Position numbers and translations under genes: made by a program. 64,000 nucleotides of DNA from DASSKO01 sp035690425. Lineage in GTDB: Bacteria > Actinomycetota > Actinomycetes > Propionibacteriales > Nocardioidaceae. The stretch spans positions 1 to 64,000 of the forward strand of contig DASSKO010000109.1 in NCBI GenBank assembly GCA_035690425.1, given 5' to 3'. Below the pieces are notes generated by a model. It ran no database searches. It saw nothing but the letters and a program-made list of their open reading frames with translations, and was not told the origin of the DNA. Of the stretch, positions 45,223 through 54,603 are shown piece by piece. Numbering within the stretch: position 1 is the stretch's first letter; each line of letters opens with the position of its first letter.

Positions 45223-46328
45223 GCGACACGGTCCACGAAAGCGCGCGTTCAGACGCACCGGAGGACGCCGCGGTCCTGCAGCGGCTCGCCACGCTCGACC
45301 GCCTCCTGCCGCTCTGGATCGGTGCAGCAATGGCTCTCGGTCTGCTGCTGGGCCGACTGGTTCCGGGCGTGGACGATGCACTTTCGGTGGTCGAGGTGGA
45401 CGGGATATCGCTGCCCATTGCCATCGGTCTGCTGGTGATGATGTACCCGGTGCTGGCCAAGGTCCGCTATACCGAGGTCGGCCACGTGACCGCCGACCGA
45501 CGGCTCCTGGTCACCTCGATCGCGCTCAACTGGGCCCTCGGCCCGGCACTGATGTTCGCCCTCGCCTGGCTGCTTCTTGCGGACCTACCGGAGTACCGCA
45601 CCGGGCTGATCATCGTCGGGCTTGCCCGGTGCATCGCGATGGTGCTGATCTGGAACGACCTAGCCTGCGGTGACCGCGAAGCCGCCGCCGTCCTGGTCGC
45701 CTTGAACTCGGTGTTCCAGATCGTCGCGTTCGCCGCTCTCGGCTACTTCTACCTCGAACTGCTGCCCGGCTGGCTCGGCCTGCCACAGACCTCCGCCCTC
45801 GACGTGTCGATGTGGGAGATCGCCAAGAGCGTGCTGGTCTTCCTCGGCATCCCGCTGCTCGCTGGGTATCTGACACGCACCTTCGGGGAGCGGTCCAAGG
45901 GACGGGATTGGTACGAGACGCGGTTCCTGCCCAAGGTCGGCCCCGCTGCGCTGTACGGACTGCTGTTCACCATCGTCGTCCTGTTCGCGTTCCAAGGCGA
46001 CACGATCACCGCCCAGCCGCTCGACGTGGCCCGGATCGCGCTCCCGTTGCTCGGCTACTTCGCGCTGATGTGGGTCGGCTCCTTCGCGCTGGGTTATCGC
46101 CTCGGCCTCAGCTACGAACGAAACACCACCTTGGCGTTCACCGCGGCCGGCAACAACTTCGAGTTGGCCATCGCGGTCACCATCGGCGTGTTCGGCGTCA
46201 CCAGCGGCCAGGCGCTCGCCGGTGTCGTCGGTCCGCTCATCGAGGTGCCCGTCCTGGTCGCGCTCGTGTACGTCGCCCTCTGGGCGCGCCGTCGCTTCTA
46301 TCCCAGCAGGAACACCGCCCGTGTCTGA
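45219..46328 (+). CDS. acr3: ACR3-type arsenite efflux permease
   Basis: A protein of 369 residues with ten membrane segments. The ACR3 signature includes GLARCIAMVLIWNDLACGD with the essential cysteine, FTAAGNNFELAIAVTIGVFG, and GLLVMMYPVLAKVRY. It pumps arsenite out. The GTG start overlaps the arsR stop. A charged N-terminal tail of about 25 residues precedes the first helix. The next gene overlaps its end by eight bases. Confidence 0.93.
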   Translation: MSDTVHESARSDAPEDAAVLQRLATLDRLLPLWIGAAMALGLLLGRLVPGVDDALSVVEVDGISLPIAIGLLVMMYPVLAKVRYTEVGHVTADRRLLVTSIALNWALGPALMFALAWLLLADLPEYRTGLIIVGLARCIAMVLIWNDLACGDREAAAVLVALNSVFQIVAFAALGYFYLELLPGWLGLPQTSALDVSMWEIAKSVLVFLGIPLLAGYLTRTFGERSKGRDWYETRFLPKVGPAALYGLLFTIVVLFAFQGDTITAQPLDVARIALPLLGYFALMWVGSFALGYRLGLSYERNTTLAFTAAGNNFELAIAVTIGVFGVTSGQALAGVVGPLIEVPVLVALVYVALWARRRFYPSRNTARV

Positions 46329-46671
46329 CGTTCCCGAGGCCCTGTTCGTCTGCGTGCACAACGCGGGCCGCTCCCAGATGGCCGCCGCCCTGCTGGATCA
46401 CCACGCCAACGGCCGGGTCAGGGTGCGCTCCGCCGGATCGGAACCCGCTGACCTGATCAATCCCGCCGTCGCCGAGGTGATGAACGAGATCGGCCTTGAC
46501 ATCTCCAAAGAGTTCCCGAGGAAGCTTGCGACCGAGGACGTTGCTGCCTCCGATGTCGTCATCGCCATGGGTTGCGGCGAGGAATCATGCTCGACGGTCG
46601 GTACTGGCTATACGCGTCCACTCACGCAACACCAAGGCCAGGGCAGGTCGACTCGCCATACCTCGTTCTGA
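46321..46671 (+). pseudogene. arsC: Truncated arsenate reductase (low-Mr phosphatase fold)
   Basis: The first about 90 codons are a normal ArsC: ALFVCVHNAGRSQMAAALL (the CxxxxxR P-loop), RSAGSEPADLINPAVAEVM and VVIAMGCG. After GCGEES the sequence changes to CSTVGTGYTRPLTQHQGQ and stops. The usual CPxYPGKRYEDW segment and the following RDDI helix are absent in any frame. The gene has therefore lost about 40 C-terminal residues, including the resolving segment, and is likely inactive. A junction with foreign DNA at about 46587 is the likely cause. Confidence 0.7.
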
Positions 46672-46750
46672 CGACCAGCAACCGTCAGTCCACTTCCCAC
46701 GCGGGGCACCAGTAGCCGCGTCTGCGCGCACATGCCGCGACTCGGGCGAT

Positions 46751-47077
46751 TCAAGCGCCGAAGCCGAGGAAGACGAGGAGTCGCCTCTCGAACTCGACCA
46801 ACGTCGTAGCCTCGAGCCTCCCGACCACCGTGTGTGCGTTGCTCCTTCGGACAGTGGTGATCTTGTCGACCATCAGGAAGCTGTCCTGGTCGAGGCCGTT
46901 CTCCTCGTCCGCAATGACCGGCACCCGCAGTAGAGGCGCCTCGACCTCGGTGCCCGTGAATGGGCAGACCGTCACAGACTCAGTCGCGTCGAACCGGTCG
47001 TCCTGAACGATCAGGGCCGGCCGCGGCTTGTTCGCGTAGACCCCGCCAGCGACGGTGACGATGTCCCCGCGCCTCAT
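46751..47077 (-). CDS. mazF: MazF/PemK-type endoribonuclease toxin
   Basis: A protein of 108 residues, a full MazF barrel: MRRGDIVTVAGGVYANKPRPALIV, then VTVCPFTGTEVEAPLLRVPV and LMVDKITTVRRS, with the catalytic Arg and Thr of the family. It cuts mRNA at specific short sites; the site is unknown. It overlaps the antitoxin stop by four bases (ATGA). Confidence 0.9.
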   Translation of the reverse strand: MRRGDIVTVAGGVYANKPRPALIVQDDRFDATESVTVCPFTGTEVEAPLLRVPVIADEENGLDQDSFLMVDKITTVRRSNAHTVVGRLEATTLVEFERRLLVFLGFGA

Positions 47078-47277
47078 TCGTCCCAGTCGTCGGAGACAGC
47101 CTCGACGAAGTCCATGTCGCCACTAGCGCGGTCAGCGGCCGCGACGCGTGCTGCCTGGCGGTGAGCTTCGGCGGCGAAACCTGGTGAGCGCACGTCGGGT
47201 ACCCAAATCTGGACAGGCCGCAATCCCTGCGCACGCATCCGGGCCCGGTACGCGTTGACCCGCTCTCGTACGGCCAT
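47074..47277 (-). CDS. MazE-like antitoxin, DUF3018 type
   Basis: A protein of 67 residues: MAVRERVNAYRARMRAQGLR followed by PVQIWVPDVRSPGF is the DUF3018 signature of antitoxins paired with MazF. The C-terminal part is acidic (SGDMDFVEAVSDDWDE) and would block the toxin. The ATG used here is the one at the conserved start; an open frame extends 12 codons upstream. A perfect palindrome lies ten bases before it. Confidence 0.85.
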   Translation of the reverse strand: MAVRERVNAYRARMRAQGLRPVQIWVPDVRSPGFAAEAHRQAARVAAADRASGDMDFVEAVSDDWDE

Positions 47278-47286
47278 GGGACCAAG

Positions 47287-47298
47287 GTTACATGTAAC
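47287..47298. promoter_or_regulatory. Palindromic operator candidate for mazEF
   Basis: GTTACATGTAAC is a perfect 12-base palindrome in a locally AT-rich patch just upstream of the antitoxin start. It fits an autoregulation site for the toxin-antitoxin complex; the role is inferred. Confidence 0.55.
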
Positions 47299-47617
47299 GC
47301 GACCTCCGGCCAAGGGACGCCCGGATCTGCCGCATTGAGGAAGGCCGCCAGTGCCGCGATCTCCTCGTTAGAAATCCTGGCAGTGGATGCTTCTTTCCGC
47401 CGATGAAGCGGCTAGTTCAGATCGCCACCGCGCGCGCCGCGACGACCGGCACCCAAGCCGTCCTCGCGGAGCACCACTCGTAGACCTCCCCCGACCTTCC
47501 CGGTCCGCCAAGCGGTACTCACGCCGCCGCCCTGACCAGGCGAGGTGCAGCGGCAGGGTGACGGTCGCCAGTGCGTCACACGCGGACAGCCTGGCAACTG
47601 ACCTACGGAAATGCGGG
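47299..47617. other. Gap between mazEF and tRNA-Val
   Basis: I see no gene. A minor AT-rich patch (CGTTAGAAATCCTGG) could be a promoter for mazEF. No repeat of the tRNA 3' end is seen in it that would mark an attachment site. Confidence 0.4.
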
Positions 47618-47689
47618 TGGGCGCAGCAGGGATCGAACCTGCGACCCCCTCCTTGTAAGGGAGGTGCTCTACCGCTGAGCTATACGCCC
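47618..47689 (-). tRNA. tRNA-Val (anticodon UAC)
   Basis: The cloverleaf is complete: acceptor GGGCGTA with TGCGCCC (one G-U pair), D arm with AGCTCAGCGGTAGAGC, anticodon stem CCTCC/GGAGG around the loop CTTACAA, and T arm with GGTTCGATCC. The anticodon is TAC (valine GUA codons and wobble). CCA is not encoded. It is a possible integration target next to an accessory region. Confidence 0.95.
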
Positions 47690-47835
47690 CAGACCGGCGC
47701 ACAGCCTACCGCGGCGCGCGGCCGCCGGCGTCTCGGGTCACCGACGGCCGCGCTCGACTCATAGAACCCCCGCTGTCCCACCGCTGGAAGCCGAATCACC
47801 AAAATCGACCGCCCCGCCCATGATTCTTTACCGAG

Positions 47836-48300
47836 TCAGCCGACCAGATCACCGAGCACGGCGCGATAGTCACTCAGGGTGCGGGCCTCGCCGATGCCGT
47901 TGACGACCCGCCAGCGCACGACGCCCTCGCGGTCGACCAGGAACGATCCGCGCAGCGCCGCACCGCGCTCGGCGTCGAACACGCCGAATGCGGACGCCAC
48001 CTCGCCGTGCGGCCAGAAGTCGCTGAGCACGGGATAGGTCAGCCCTTCCTTGTCGGCGAAGACCCGCTGGGTCGACATGGCGTCACAGGAGATCGCGAGC
48101 ACCTGCACGTCGTCGTCCTCGAGCTGGGGCAGCGAGTCCTGGATCTCGCGCGTCTCGCTGGTGCAGATGCCGGTGAACGACCACGGGTAGAACACAATTA
48201 GGACAAGCCTGTCGCCTCGGAAGTCCGATAGCCGCACGGTCCTACCGTGCTGGTCGTGCAGGGCGAAGTCCGGTGCGTGTGCACCTACGTCGATCGTCAT
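47836..48300 (-). CDS. ahpE: AhpE-type one-cysteine peroxiredoxin
   Basis: A protein of 154 residues. The peroxidatic Cys46 is in FYPWSFTGICTSE, and LSDFWPHGEVASAFGVF is characteristic of AhpE. There is no second conserved cysteine at the family's resolving position, although other cysteines exist. It should reduce hydrogen or organic peroxides with mycothiol/mycoredoxin help. Homologous to Rv2238c by context: it precedes DUF3052 and aceE. Confidence 0.92.
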   Translation of the reverse strand: MTIDVGAHAPDFALHDQHGRTVRLSDFRGDRLVLIVFYPWSFTGICTSETREIQDSLPQLEDDDVQVLAISCDAMSTQRVFADKEGLTYPVLSDFWPHGEVASAFGVFDAERGAALRGSFLVDREGVVRWRVVNGIGEARTLSDYRAVLGDLVG

Positions 48301-48312
48301 GCCGACATGCTC

Positions 48313-49677
48313 TCAGCCTCGGCCAAAGTCGCTCGTGGCGACCATGCCGGTCGCACCAGCGGCAACGACCATGGCGTCGTTGCGACCTTCGATGAACAGC
48401 CGTCCCGCCGCGTCGGTCCGCCCGAGGTCGCCGGTCGCAACCAGGTCGTCGCCCGTGTCCTGGCGCCGTCTCGGGGAGCAACTGACGAAGATCCGTCCGA
48501 CCTCACCGCGCTGCACCGGCGTCCCCGCCTCGTCGTACAGGCCGAGGACGGTGCCGATCGGCGGACGCCCGGCCGTGCCAGGTGCCAGTCGCAGGTCCCG
48601 TGGCGTCGCGACGGTCGCCCACGCACAGTCGGTGGAGCCATACACGGCGTAGAGCGTGTCGTCGAAGGTATCCATCCAGTCCCGGGCGAGGTCACCCGGC
48701 ACTGCCGGTCCGCTCGCGACCACGGCGTCGACGGTCTCCAGTGGGAACGCCTGCTTGACCTCGTCGGGCAGCTCGAGGATGCGGCGCATCATCTCCGGGG
48801 TGAGCACAAGCGACTCGCAGGCCTGGATCGACACTGTCTCCAGGCAGTCGAACGGGTCGAAGCTGCGTCGCAGCACCAGAGCCGAGCCCAGCAGCAGGCT
48901 GAGCTGGAAGTGCACCCACGCCTGGGTGTGAAACAGCGGCGCCGCGATGTGCGTGGTCCAGCCATGCCGCAGCGGCAACACCGACAGCAAGGAGGCAGCG
49001 GACTCGAGGAAGCCGGCTGCACGGCCGGCCGCCGTGGTGGAGCCGACAGCCTCGGAGGCGAGGACGACGCTGCGCGATCGACGCGGCGGCACCACCGGGT
49101 CGGTGATGTCACCACCCTCGATCAGCGACTCGAGCGTGTCGTTGCCGGCGGGGTCGCCGTCGTGCCAGGCCACCAGGCGCAGGTCGACGTCGACACCGGC
49201 GAGCAGATCGGCGAACTCCTCGTCGAACACGAGCGCCGCCGGCCGGGCACCGTTGAGCAGGCCATCGATCGGGCTCGTGGCTATCGCGGTGTCGAGATAG
49301 AGCACGTCGGCACCGATCTTGGCCGCCGCCACCGTCGCCTCCACGAGGCCTCGGTGGTTGCGGCACACGATCGCGACCGCGTCACCGGCACCGATACCGC
49401 GGTCGGCCAGCGCGTGCGCGAGCGCGTTGGTGCGCTCGTGCACCTGACCGAAGGTCAGCGCGCCGCGTTCGTCGATGAGGCCTATTGTGTGCGGGCATCG
49501 CGTGGCCAAGGAGGTGTAGCCCCCTGCGGCCCCGACGCCCCACCGGGCGACGGCCGTGACCATCTTGGCCGTCCGCAGCGGCGCCTGCGGGCGCACACCC
49601 CCCGTGCTGGCAAGCAGTGCGGCCGCCCTCGGAATCAGCCGCAGCCGGTCTACGGCGCTCTTGCGCACCATCTCCAT
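48313..49677 (-). CDS. Degenerate, C-terminally short AMP-binding (acyl-CoA ligase-like) protein
   Basis: A protein of 454 residues with the AMP-dependent synthetase core: GLIDERGALTFGQVHERTNALA, PLFHTQAWVHFQLSLL, YGSTDCAWATVATP and ATGDLGRTDAAGRLF. The phosphate loop that should read TSGTTGxPKG is replaced by ASEAVGSTTAAGRA, and the protein stops just after EGRNDAMVVAAGA, so the C-terminal domain with the catalytic lysine is missing. The frame is otherwise intact. It may be a non-catalytic protein or an early pseudogene. The stop lies 12 bp before the ahpE start. Confidence 0.75.
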   Translation of the reverse strand: MEMVRKSAVDRLRLIPRAAALLASTGGVRPQAPLRTAKMVTAVARWGVGAAGGYTSLATRCPHTIGLIDERGALTFGQVHERTNALAHALADRGIGAGDAVAIVCRNHRGLVEATVAAAKIGADVLYLDTAIATSPIDGLLNGARPAALVFDEEFADLLAGVDVDLRLVAWHDGDPAGNDTLESLIEGGDITDPVVPPRRSRSVVLASEAVGSTTAAGRAAGFLESAASLLSVLPLRHGWTTHIAAPLFHTQAWVHFQLSLLLGSALVLRRSFDPFDCLETVSIQACESLVLTPEMMRRILELPDEVKQAFPLETVDAVVASGPAVPGDLARDWMDTFDDTLYAVYGSTDCAWATVATPRDLRLAPGTAGRPPIGTVLGLYDEAGTPVQRGEVGRIFVSCSPRRRQDTGDDLVATGDLGRTDAAGRLFIEGRNDAMVVAAGATGMVATSDFGRG

Positions 49678-49729
49678 GACCCTCCCAACGAAAGAATGAA
49701 TCCTACGTTAGGTGAGAGCATAGTTACAG

Positions 49730-50161
49730 TCAGCGACGCCCCGTGGACTTTGGTGCGACGAGCCTGGTAGCGGCCCAGTCGGGACCCATGGCCAGGGTCG
49801 AGGTCGTGGAGAGCCCAGCCGTCGGAGCGGCTTCGGCGATCTCGCTCGGTTCGACATGTCCCTCGCGCCCGACCTTCGGGGTGAGCAACCAGATCGAGCC
49901 ACCGTCGGCAAGGTCGGTCAAGGCATCGACGAGCCCGTCGACCAGGTCACCGTCGTCGTCTCGCCACCACAGCAGCACGGCGTCGACCACGTCACCGTGC
50001 TCGTCGTCGACCAGCGGTGTCCCGGTGGCTGTCTCGATGGTCGAGCGGATCTCGTCGTCGACGTCGTCGTCCCAGCCCAGCTCCTGGACCACCATGTCGG
50101 ACTTGAAACCGAGCTTGGCGCCGGCCCCGGCGGACCCTGCACCACCCACGGTCGAGCTCAC
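49730..50161 (-). CDS. DUF3052 family protein
   Basis: A protein of 143 residues from a GTG with AAGGAGG seven bases upstream; an ATG six codons earlier lacks such a site. [21 protein letters not shown] and [23 protein letters not shown] are typical of DUF3052, an actinobacterial family of unknown function found beside aceE. It is divergent from aceE with about 260 bp between the starts. Confidence 0.88.
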   Translation of the reverse strand: MSSTVGGAGSAGAGAKLGFKSDMVVQELGWDDDVDDEIRSTIETATGTPLVDDEHGDVVDAVLLWWRDDDGDLVDGLVDALTDLADGGSIWLLTPKVGREGHVEPSEIAEAAPTAGLSTTSTLAMGPDWAATRLVAPKSTGRR

Positions 50162-50422
50162 GCGTGCCTCCTTCGTCATGCCGACCCCGTCGAGGTCCGT
50201 CGCGCGCAAGTCCACCGCGCCCGAGCGGTCGAGCGCAAGTACTCCCCGGATATCCGTGTACGTCCAGTGTTTATTGCATACGTCGCGAGGCGCGCCGGCA
50301 CCACGCACCGACCCCGAGACGAACGCCGTACCCGGTATGTAGGTGCGAGCCGATTGGCGGGAGGTGCGAAGATGGAGGCAGGCGGCACCCCGCCCACCGC
50401 ACCTGTCCATGGAAGGACCTAC

Positions 50423-53185
50423 ATGGCTACCGGACCAGACCACCCCTCGGTGATCCACGAGGGTCTGCCCACGCAACTGCCCGACATCGACCCCGACGAG
50501 ACCCAGGAGTGGCTCGAGTCGCTCGACTCCCTCCTGGACTCTCGCGGCAAGGGACGCGCGCGGTTTTTGATGCTCAAGCTTCTGGAGCGCGCGCGTGAGC
50601 AGCATGTGGGCGTGCCGGCGCTGCGCAGCACGGACTACATCAACACGATCTCGCCGGAGCGGGAGCCGTGGTTCCCCGGCGACGAGCACGTCGAGCGCCG
50701 CATCCGGGCCTACATCCGGTGGAACGCAGCGGCGATGGTGTCGGGTGCGAACCGCCCCGGCCTCGGCGTCGGCGGCCACATCGCCACCTACCAGTCCGCG
50801 GCCAGCCTCTACGAGGTCGGCTTCAACCACTTCTTCCGCGGCAAGGACCACCCCGGCGGCGGCGACCAGGTCTACTTCCAGGGCCACGCCTCCCCCGGCA
50901 TCTACGCGCGCGCCTACCTCGAGGGCAGGCTCAGCGAGGATCAGCTCAGCGGGTTCCGCCAGGAGGTCTCACGCGGACCCGGGAGGGGACTCTCGTCGTA
51001 CCCGCACCCGCGGCTGATGCCGGACTTCTGGGAGTTTCCCACCGTCACGATGGGCCATGCGGCGCTGAACTCGATCTATCAGGCGAGGTTCAACCGTTAT
51101 CTGCAGCACCGCGGCATCAAGGACACCTCGCAGCAGCAGGTGTGGGCCTTCCTCGGCGACGGCGAGATGGGCGAGCCCGAGTCCCTCGGTGCGATCGGCC
51201 TGGCGGCCCGCGAGGAGCTCGACAACCTCACCTTCGTGATCAACTGCAACCTGCAGCAGCTCGACGGACCGGTGCGCGGCAACGGCAAGGTCATGCAGGA
51301 GCTGGAGTCCTACTTCCGTGGCGCCGGCTGGAACGTCATCAAGGTCGTGTGGGGCCGGGAGTGGGACGACCTGCTCGCCGTGGACGTCGACGGTGTGCTG
51401 GTCAACAAGATGAACACCACACCGGACGGGCAGTTCCAGACCTACGCGGTCGAGAGCGGCGACTACATCCGGGACAACTTCTTCGGTGGCGACCAGCGGC
51501 TGCGCAAGATGGTCGAGAACCTCAGCGACGAGCAGCTCGAGCGTCTGCCGCGCGGCGGACACGACTACCGCAAGGTCTACGCCGCCTTCAAGGCCGCCAC
51601 CGAGCACGTGGGACAGCCGACGGTGATCCTGGCGCAGACGATCAAGGGCTGGACGATCGAAGCGCTCGAGGGCAGAAACGCCACCCACCAGATGAAGAAG
51701 CTCACCAAGGACGACCTCAAGGCGTTCCGCGACCGGCTGCACCTGCCGATCAGCGACAAGCAGATCGACGACTCCGAGGTCGCGCCGTTCTTCCACCCTG
51801 GCAAGGACGACGACGAGATGCAGTACATGATGGACCGCCGTCAGCAGCTGGGTGGGTCACTGCCCAAGCGCGTGGTCAGGTCCAAGCCCCTGCAGCTCCC
51901 CGGCGATGACACCTACAGCGCCCTCAAACAAGGCTCGGGCAAGCAGGCCGTCGCCACGACGATGGCGTTCGTGCGGCTGCTGCGCGACCTGATGAAGGAC
52001 CCCAAGATCGGGCAGCGGCTGGTGCCGGTGGCACCAGACGAGTTCCGCACCTTCGGCATGGACTCGATGTTCCCGACCGCGAAGCTCTACAGCCCGCACG
52101 GGCAGACCTACGAGTCGGTGGACCGCAAGCTCCTGCTTGCCTGGAAGGAGTCCAAGCAGGGCCAGCTGATCCACGAAGGCATCAGTGAGCTCGGCGCGAT
52201 GGGCACCACGATCGCGGCGGGCACCTCCTATGCCACTCACGCAGAGCCGATGATCCCGGTCTATATCTTCTACTCGATGTTCGGGTTCCAGCGCACGGCG
52301 GACTGGATGTGGGCGATGGCCGACCAGCTGGGGCGGGGCTTCCTGGTCGGTGCCACCGCCGGCCGCACCACGCTGACCGGCGAGGGCCTGCAGCACGCCG
52401 ACGGCCACTCCCCGCTGCTCGCCGCCACCAACCCGGCGGTGGTGCACTACGACCCGGCATTCGGCTTCGAGCTGGCGCACGTCTTCCAGGACGGGCTGCG
52501 CCGGATGTACGGCGGCAGCGACGAGCACCCGCACGGCGAGAACGTCATCTACTACGTCACCGTCTACAACGAGCCGATCATCCAGCCGGTCGAGCCCGAC
52601 GACCTGGACACCGACGGTCTGCTGAGGGGCATCTACCGCTACCAGCGTCAGCAGGCCGAGCTCGACAACGCACCCGCGGTCCAGCTGCTCGCATCCGGTG
52701 TCGCGATGCCGTGGGCGCTGAAGGCGCAGCGCATGCTCGCCGAGGAATGGTCGGTGTCCGCCGATGTCTGGTCGGTGACGTCGTGGAACGAGTTGGCCCG
52801 GGATGCCACCGCGGCCGAGGAGTGGAACCTGCTGCACCCGAGCGAGGCCCCCCGCACGGCGTATGTGACCGACAAGCTGGCCGACGTACCCGGTCCGGTG
52901 CTCGCCGTCTCGGACTACCAGCGTGCGGTTCCCGACCAGATCGCGCGGTGGGTGCCCGGTGACTGGAGCTCACTCGGCACCGACGGTTTCGGGTTCGCCG
53001 ACACCCGGGCCGCGGCGCGGCGGTTCTTCCACGTCGACGCGGAGTCGATCGTCGTCGCCACCCTGCAGGCGCTGGCGAGGCGGGGAGAGGTCAAACCCGA
53101 GCAGGTGCAGGAGGCGTTCGACCGCTACCGGATCGACGACCCGACGGCCGTCGCCGACATCAAGCAGGAGGGCGCCGACGCCTGA
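50423..53185 (+). CDS. aceE: Pyruvate dehydrogenase E1 component, homodimeric type
   Basis: A protein of 920 residues. Thiamine diphosphate and Mg binding: [37 protein letters not shown]; pyrimidine region: [40 protein letters not shown]. It decarboxylates pyruvate and passes acetyl to the lipoyl E2. The ATG giving [14 protein letters not shown] has GGAAGG upstream; the upstream open frame is not coding. It directly precedes the fatty-acid genes, tying acetyl-CoA supply to lipid synthesis. Confidence 0.95.
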   Translation: MATGPDHPSVIHEGLPTQLPDIDPDETQEWLESLDSLLDSRGKGRARFLMLKLLERAREQHVGVPALRSTDYINTISPEREPWFPGDEHVERRIRAYIRWNAAAMVSGANRPGLGVGGHIATYQSAASLYEVGFNHFFRGKDHPGGGDQVYFQGHASPGIYARAYLEGRLSEDQLSGFRQEVSRGPGRGLSSYPHPRLMPDFWEFPTVTMGHAALNSIYQARFNRYLQHRGIKDTSQQQVWAFLGDGEMGEPESLGAIGLAAREELDNLTFVINCNLQQLDGPVRGNGKVMQELESYFRGAGWNVIKVVWGREWDDLLAVDVDGVLVNKMNTTPDGQFQTYAVESGDYIRDNFFGGDQRLRKMVENLSDEQLERLPRGGHDYRKVYAAFKAATEHVGQPTVILAQTIKGWTIEALEGRNATHQMKKLTKDDLKAFRDRLHLPISDKQIDDSEVAPFFHPGKDDDEMQYMMDRRQQLGGSLPKRVVRSKPLQLPGDDTYSALKQGSGKQAVATTMAFVRLLRDLMKDPKIGQRLVPVAPDEFRTFGMDSMFPTAKLYSPHGQTYESVDRKLLLAWKESKQGQLIHEGISELGAMGTTIAAGTSYATHAEPMIPVYIFYSMFGFQRTADWMWAMADQLGRGFLVGATAGRTTLTGEGLQHADGHSPLLAATNPAVVHYDPAFGFELAHVFQDGLRRMYGGSDEHPHGENVIYYVTVYNEPIIQPVEPDDLDTDGLLRGIYRYQRQQAELDNAPAVQLLASGVAMPWALKAQRMLAEEWSVSADVWSVTSWNELARDATAAEEWNLLHPSEAPRTAYVTDKLADVPGPVLAVSDYQRAVPDQIARWVPGDWSSLGTDGFGFADTRAAARRFFHVDAESIVVATLQALARRGEVKPEQVQEAFDRYRIDDPTAVADIKQEGADA

Positions 53186-53189
53186 CGTC

Positions 53190-54200
53190 CTATTGAGATG
53201 ACCAGGCGAGCAGGTGGTCGGCCGAACGGGTGTTGACGATCCGGTCGGTGGCGATGCCGAGTTCCTGCGCGCGGGCACATCCGTAGTCGAGGAAGTCCAG
53301 CTGCCCCGGCGCATGCGCGTCGGTGTCGATCGCGACGTCGCAACCGGTCTCGACGGCGAGCCGCAGCAGCCGCGTCGGCGGGTCGCGGCGCTCCGGCCGG
53401 GAGTTGATCTCCACCGTCACGCCGAAGCGCCGGCACGCCTCGAAGACCACCTCGGCGTCGAACTCCGACTCCGGCCTGGTGCCCCGGCCACCGGTGATCA
53501 GCCGGCCGGTGCAGTGCCCCAGCACGTCGACGCGCGGGTTGGCCACGGCCTGCACCATCCGCCGGGTCATCGCCTCCGTGTCCATTCGCAGCTTCGAGTG
53601 GACGCTGGCGACCACGATGTCGAGCTCGTCGAGCAGATCTTCGTCCTGGTCCAGCCGGCCGTCGTCGAGAATGTCGACCTCGATCCCGGTGAGGACCCGA
53701 AACGGAGCCAGCTCGGCGTTCAACCGCCGTACGACGTCGAGCTGCTCGCGCAGCCGCTCGGCCGAGAGCCCGTTGGCCACCTTGAGCCGGGGCGAGTGGT
53801 CGGTCAGCGCGACGTAGGAGTGCCCGACGTCGATCGCCGCCTCGGCCATCTCCTCGATCGGGCTACCGCCGTCGGACCAGTCGGAGTGCGTGTGCAGATC
53901 ACCGCGCAGCGCCGCCCGCACCGCCTCGCCGCCCTCGGCCAGCGGTCCGGCGGCGTCCTCGAGCGTGCGAAGGTAGCCGGGCACCTCGCCGGCGGCCGCC
54001 GCCATCGCCGCGTCAGCCGTCTTCGGACCCACGTCGGCCAGCTCGGTGAGGCTGCGGGCGTCGATCCGCCGCGCCAGCTCCTGCGGCGACAGGCTTTCCA
54101 GCCGCCAGGCGGCCTTGCGATACGCACGCACACGATGGGTTTCCGCACGCTCGCGCTCAAGCAGGAACGCAATGCGCTTGAGCGCGGCGACAGGCTCCAT
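53190..54200 (-). CDS. PHP-domain protein with N-terminal helix-hairpin-helix
   Basis: A protein of 336 residues. The first about 85 residues resemble the helical N domain of polymerase X-type proteins with a hairpin (LTELADVGPKTADAAMAA). The PHP metal domain follows: LRGDLHTHSDWSDG, YVALTDHSP, VLTGIEVDILDDG, VVASVHSKLRM, DVLGHCTGRL and DTDAHAPGQ. It should be a phosphoesterase; the substrate is unknown. It ends five bp after the aceE stop, tail to tail. Confidence 0.87.
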   Translation of the reverse strand: MEPVAALKRIAFLLERERAETHRVRAYRKAAWRLESLSPQELARRIDARSLTELADVGPKTADAAMAAAAGEVPGYLRTLEDAAGPLAEGGEAVRAALRGDLHTHSDWSDGGSPIEEMAEAAIDVGHSYVALTDHSPRLKVANGLSAERLREQLDVVRRLNAELAPFRVLTGIEVDILDDGRLDQDEDLLDELDIVVASVHSKLRMDTEAMTRRMVQAVANPRVDVLGHCTGRLITGGRGTRPESEFDAEVVFEACRRFGVTVEINSRPERRDPPTRLLRLAVETGCDVAIDTDAHAPGQLDFLDYGCARAQELGIATDRIVNTRSADHLLAWSSQ

Positions 54201-54229
54201 CCCGCAGACGTTACGCGTCTACCTGGGCG

Positions 54230-54478
54230 TCAGGTGACCGCCGGACCGGACTCGCCGGTGCCCGAGAGCTGCTTGAGGTACTCGTGGCAGCGCTGCGCCC
54301 GACGCGAGTCCTCGGCCATCACCTGCTCGAAGAAGTCGGCGATGTCGTCGTGGCCCGCATTACGTGCATCACGCACATACTGCCCGTAGTCGTGGCCGGC
54401 CTTGAGTGCGTGGTACTGGACCGAGACCAAGTCGAAGGTGACGTCATCGAAGCCCGTCTCACCGGTTGCCATGCTCAT
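54230..54478 (-). CDS. Small helical conserved protein, unknown function
   Basis: A protein of 82 residues, almost all helix: FDLVSVQYHALKAGHDYGQY and DDIADFFEQVMAEDSRRAQRC form a hairpin of ferritin-like character. Start at an ATG after AAGGGAC. I do not know its job; it lies between the PHP gene and fasR. Confidence 0.65.
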   Translation of the reverse strand: MSMATGETGFDDVTFDLVSVQYHALKAGHDYGQYVRDARNAGHDDIADFFEQVMAEDSRRAQRCHEYLKQLSGTGESGPAVT

Positions 54479-54563
54479 GTCCCTTCTGCAGTGGGTTGAG
54501 GTCCCGCACGTACCCGGCACAGGCACGATTACTCACGTCGAGGGGCGGCACCTCGCCACCTCG

Positions 54564-54583
54564 CCGCGAGATCGCAGTTCTGC
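54564..54583. repeat. Second copy of a 20-base motif, upstream of fasR
   Basis: CCGCGAGATCGCAGTTCTGC differs in one base from the left part of the hairpin near rnpB. It sits in its own hairpin (CGCCGC/GCGGCG) 20 bases before the fasR start. It may be a dispersed element or shared regulator site. Confidence 0.5.
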
Positions 54584-54603
54584 TGCGGCGATAGCCTCGG
54601 GGA

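Noticed and set aside
47618..47689. tRNA-Val as attachment site for the arsenic/mazEF island
   Set aside because: I could not find a second copy of the tRNA 3' end or any integrase near the island.
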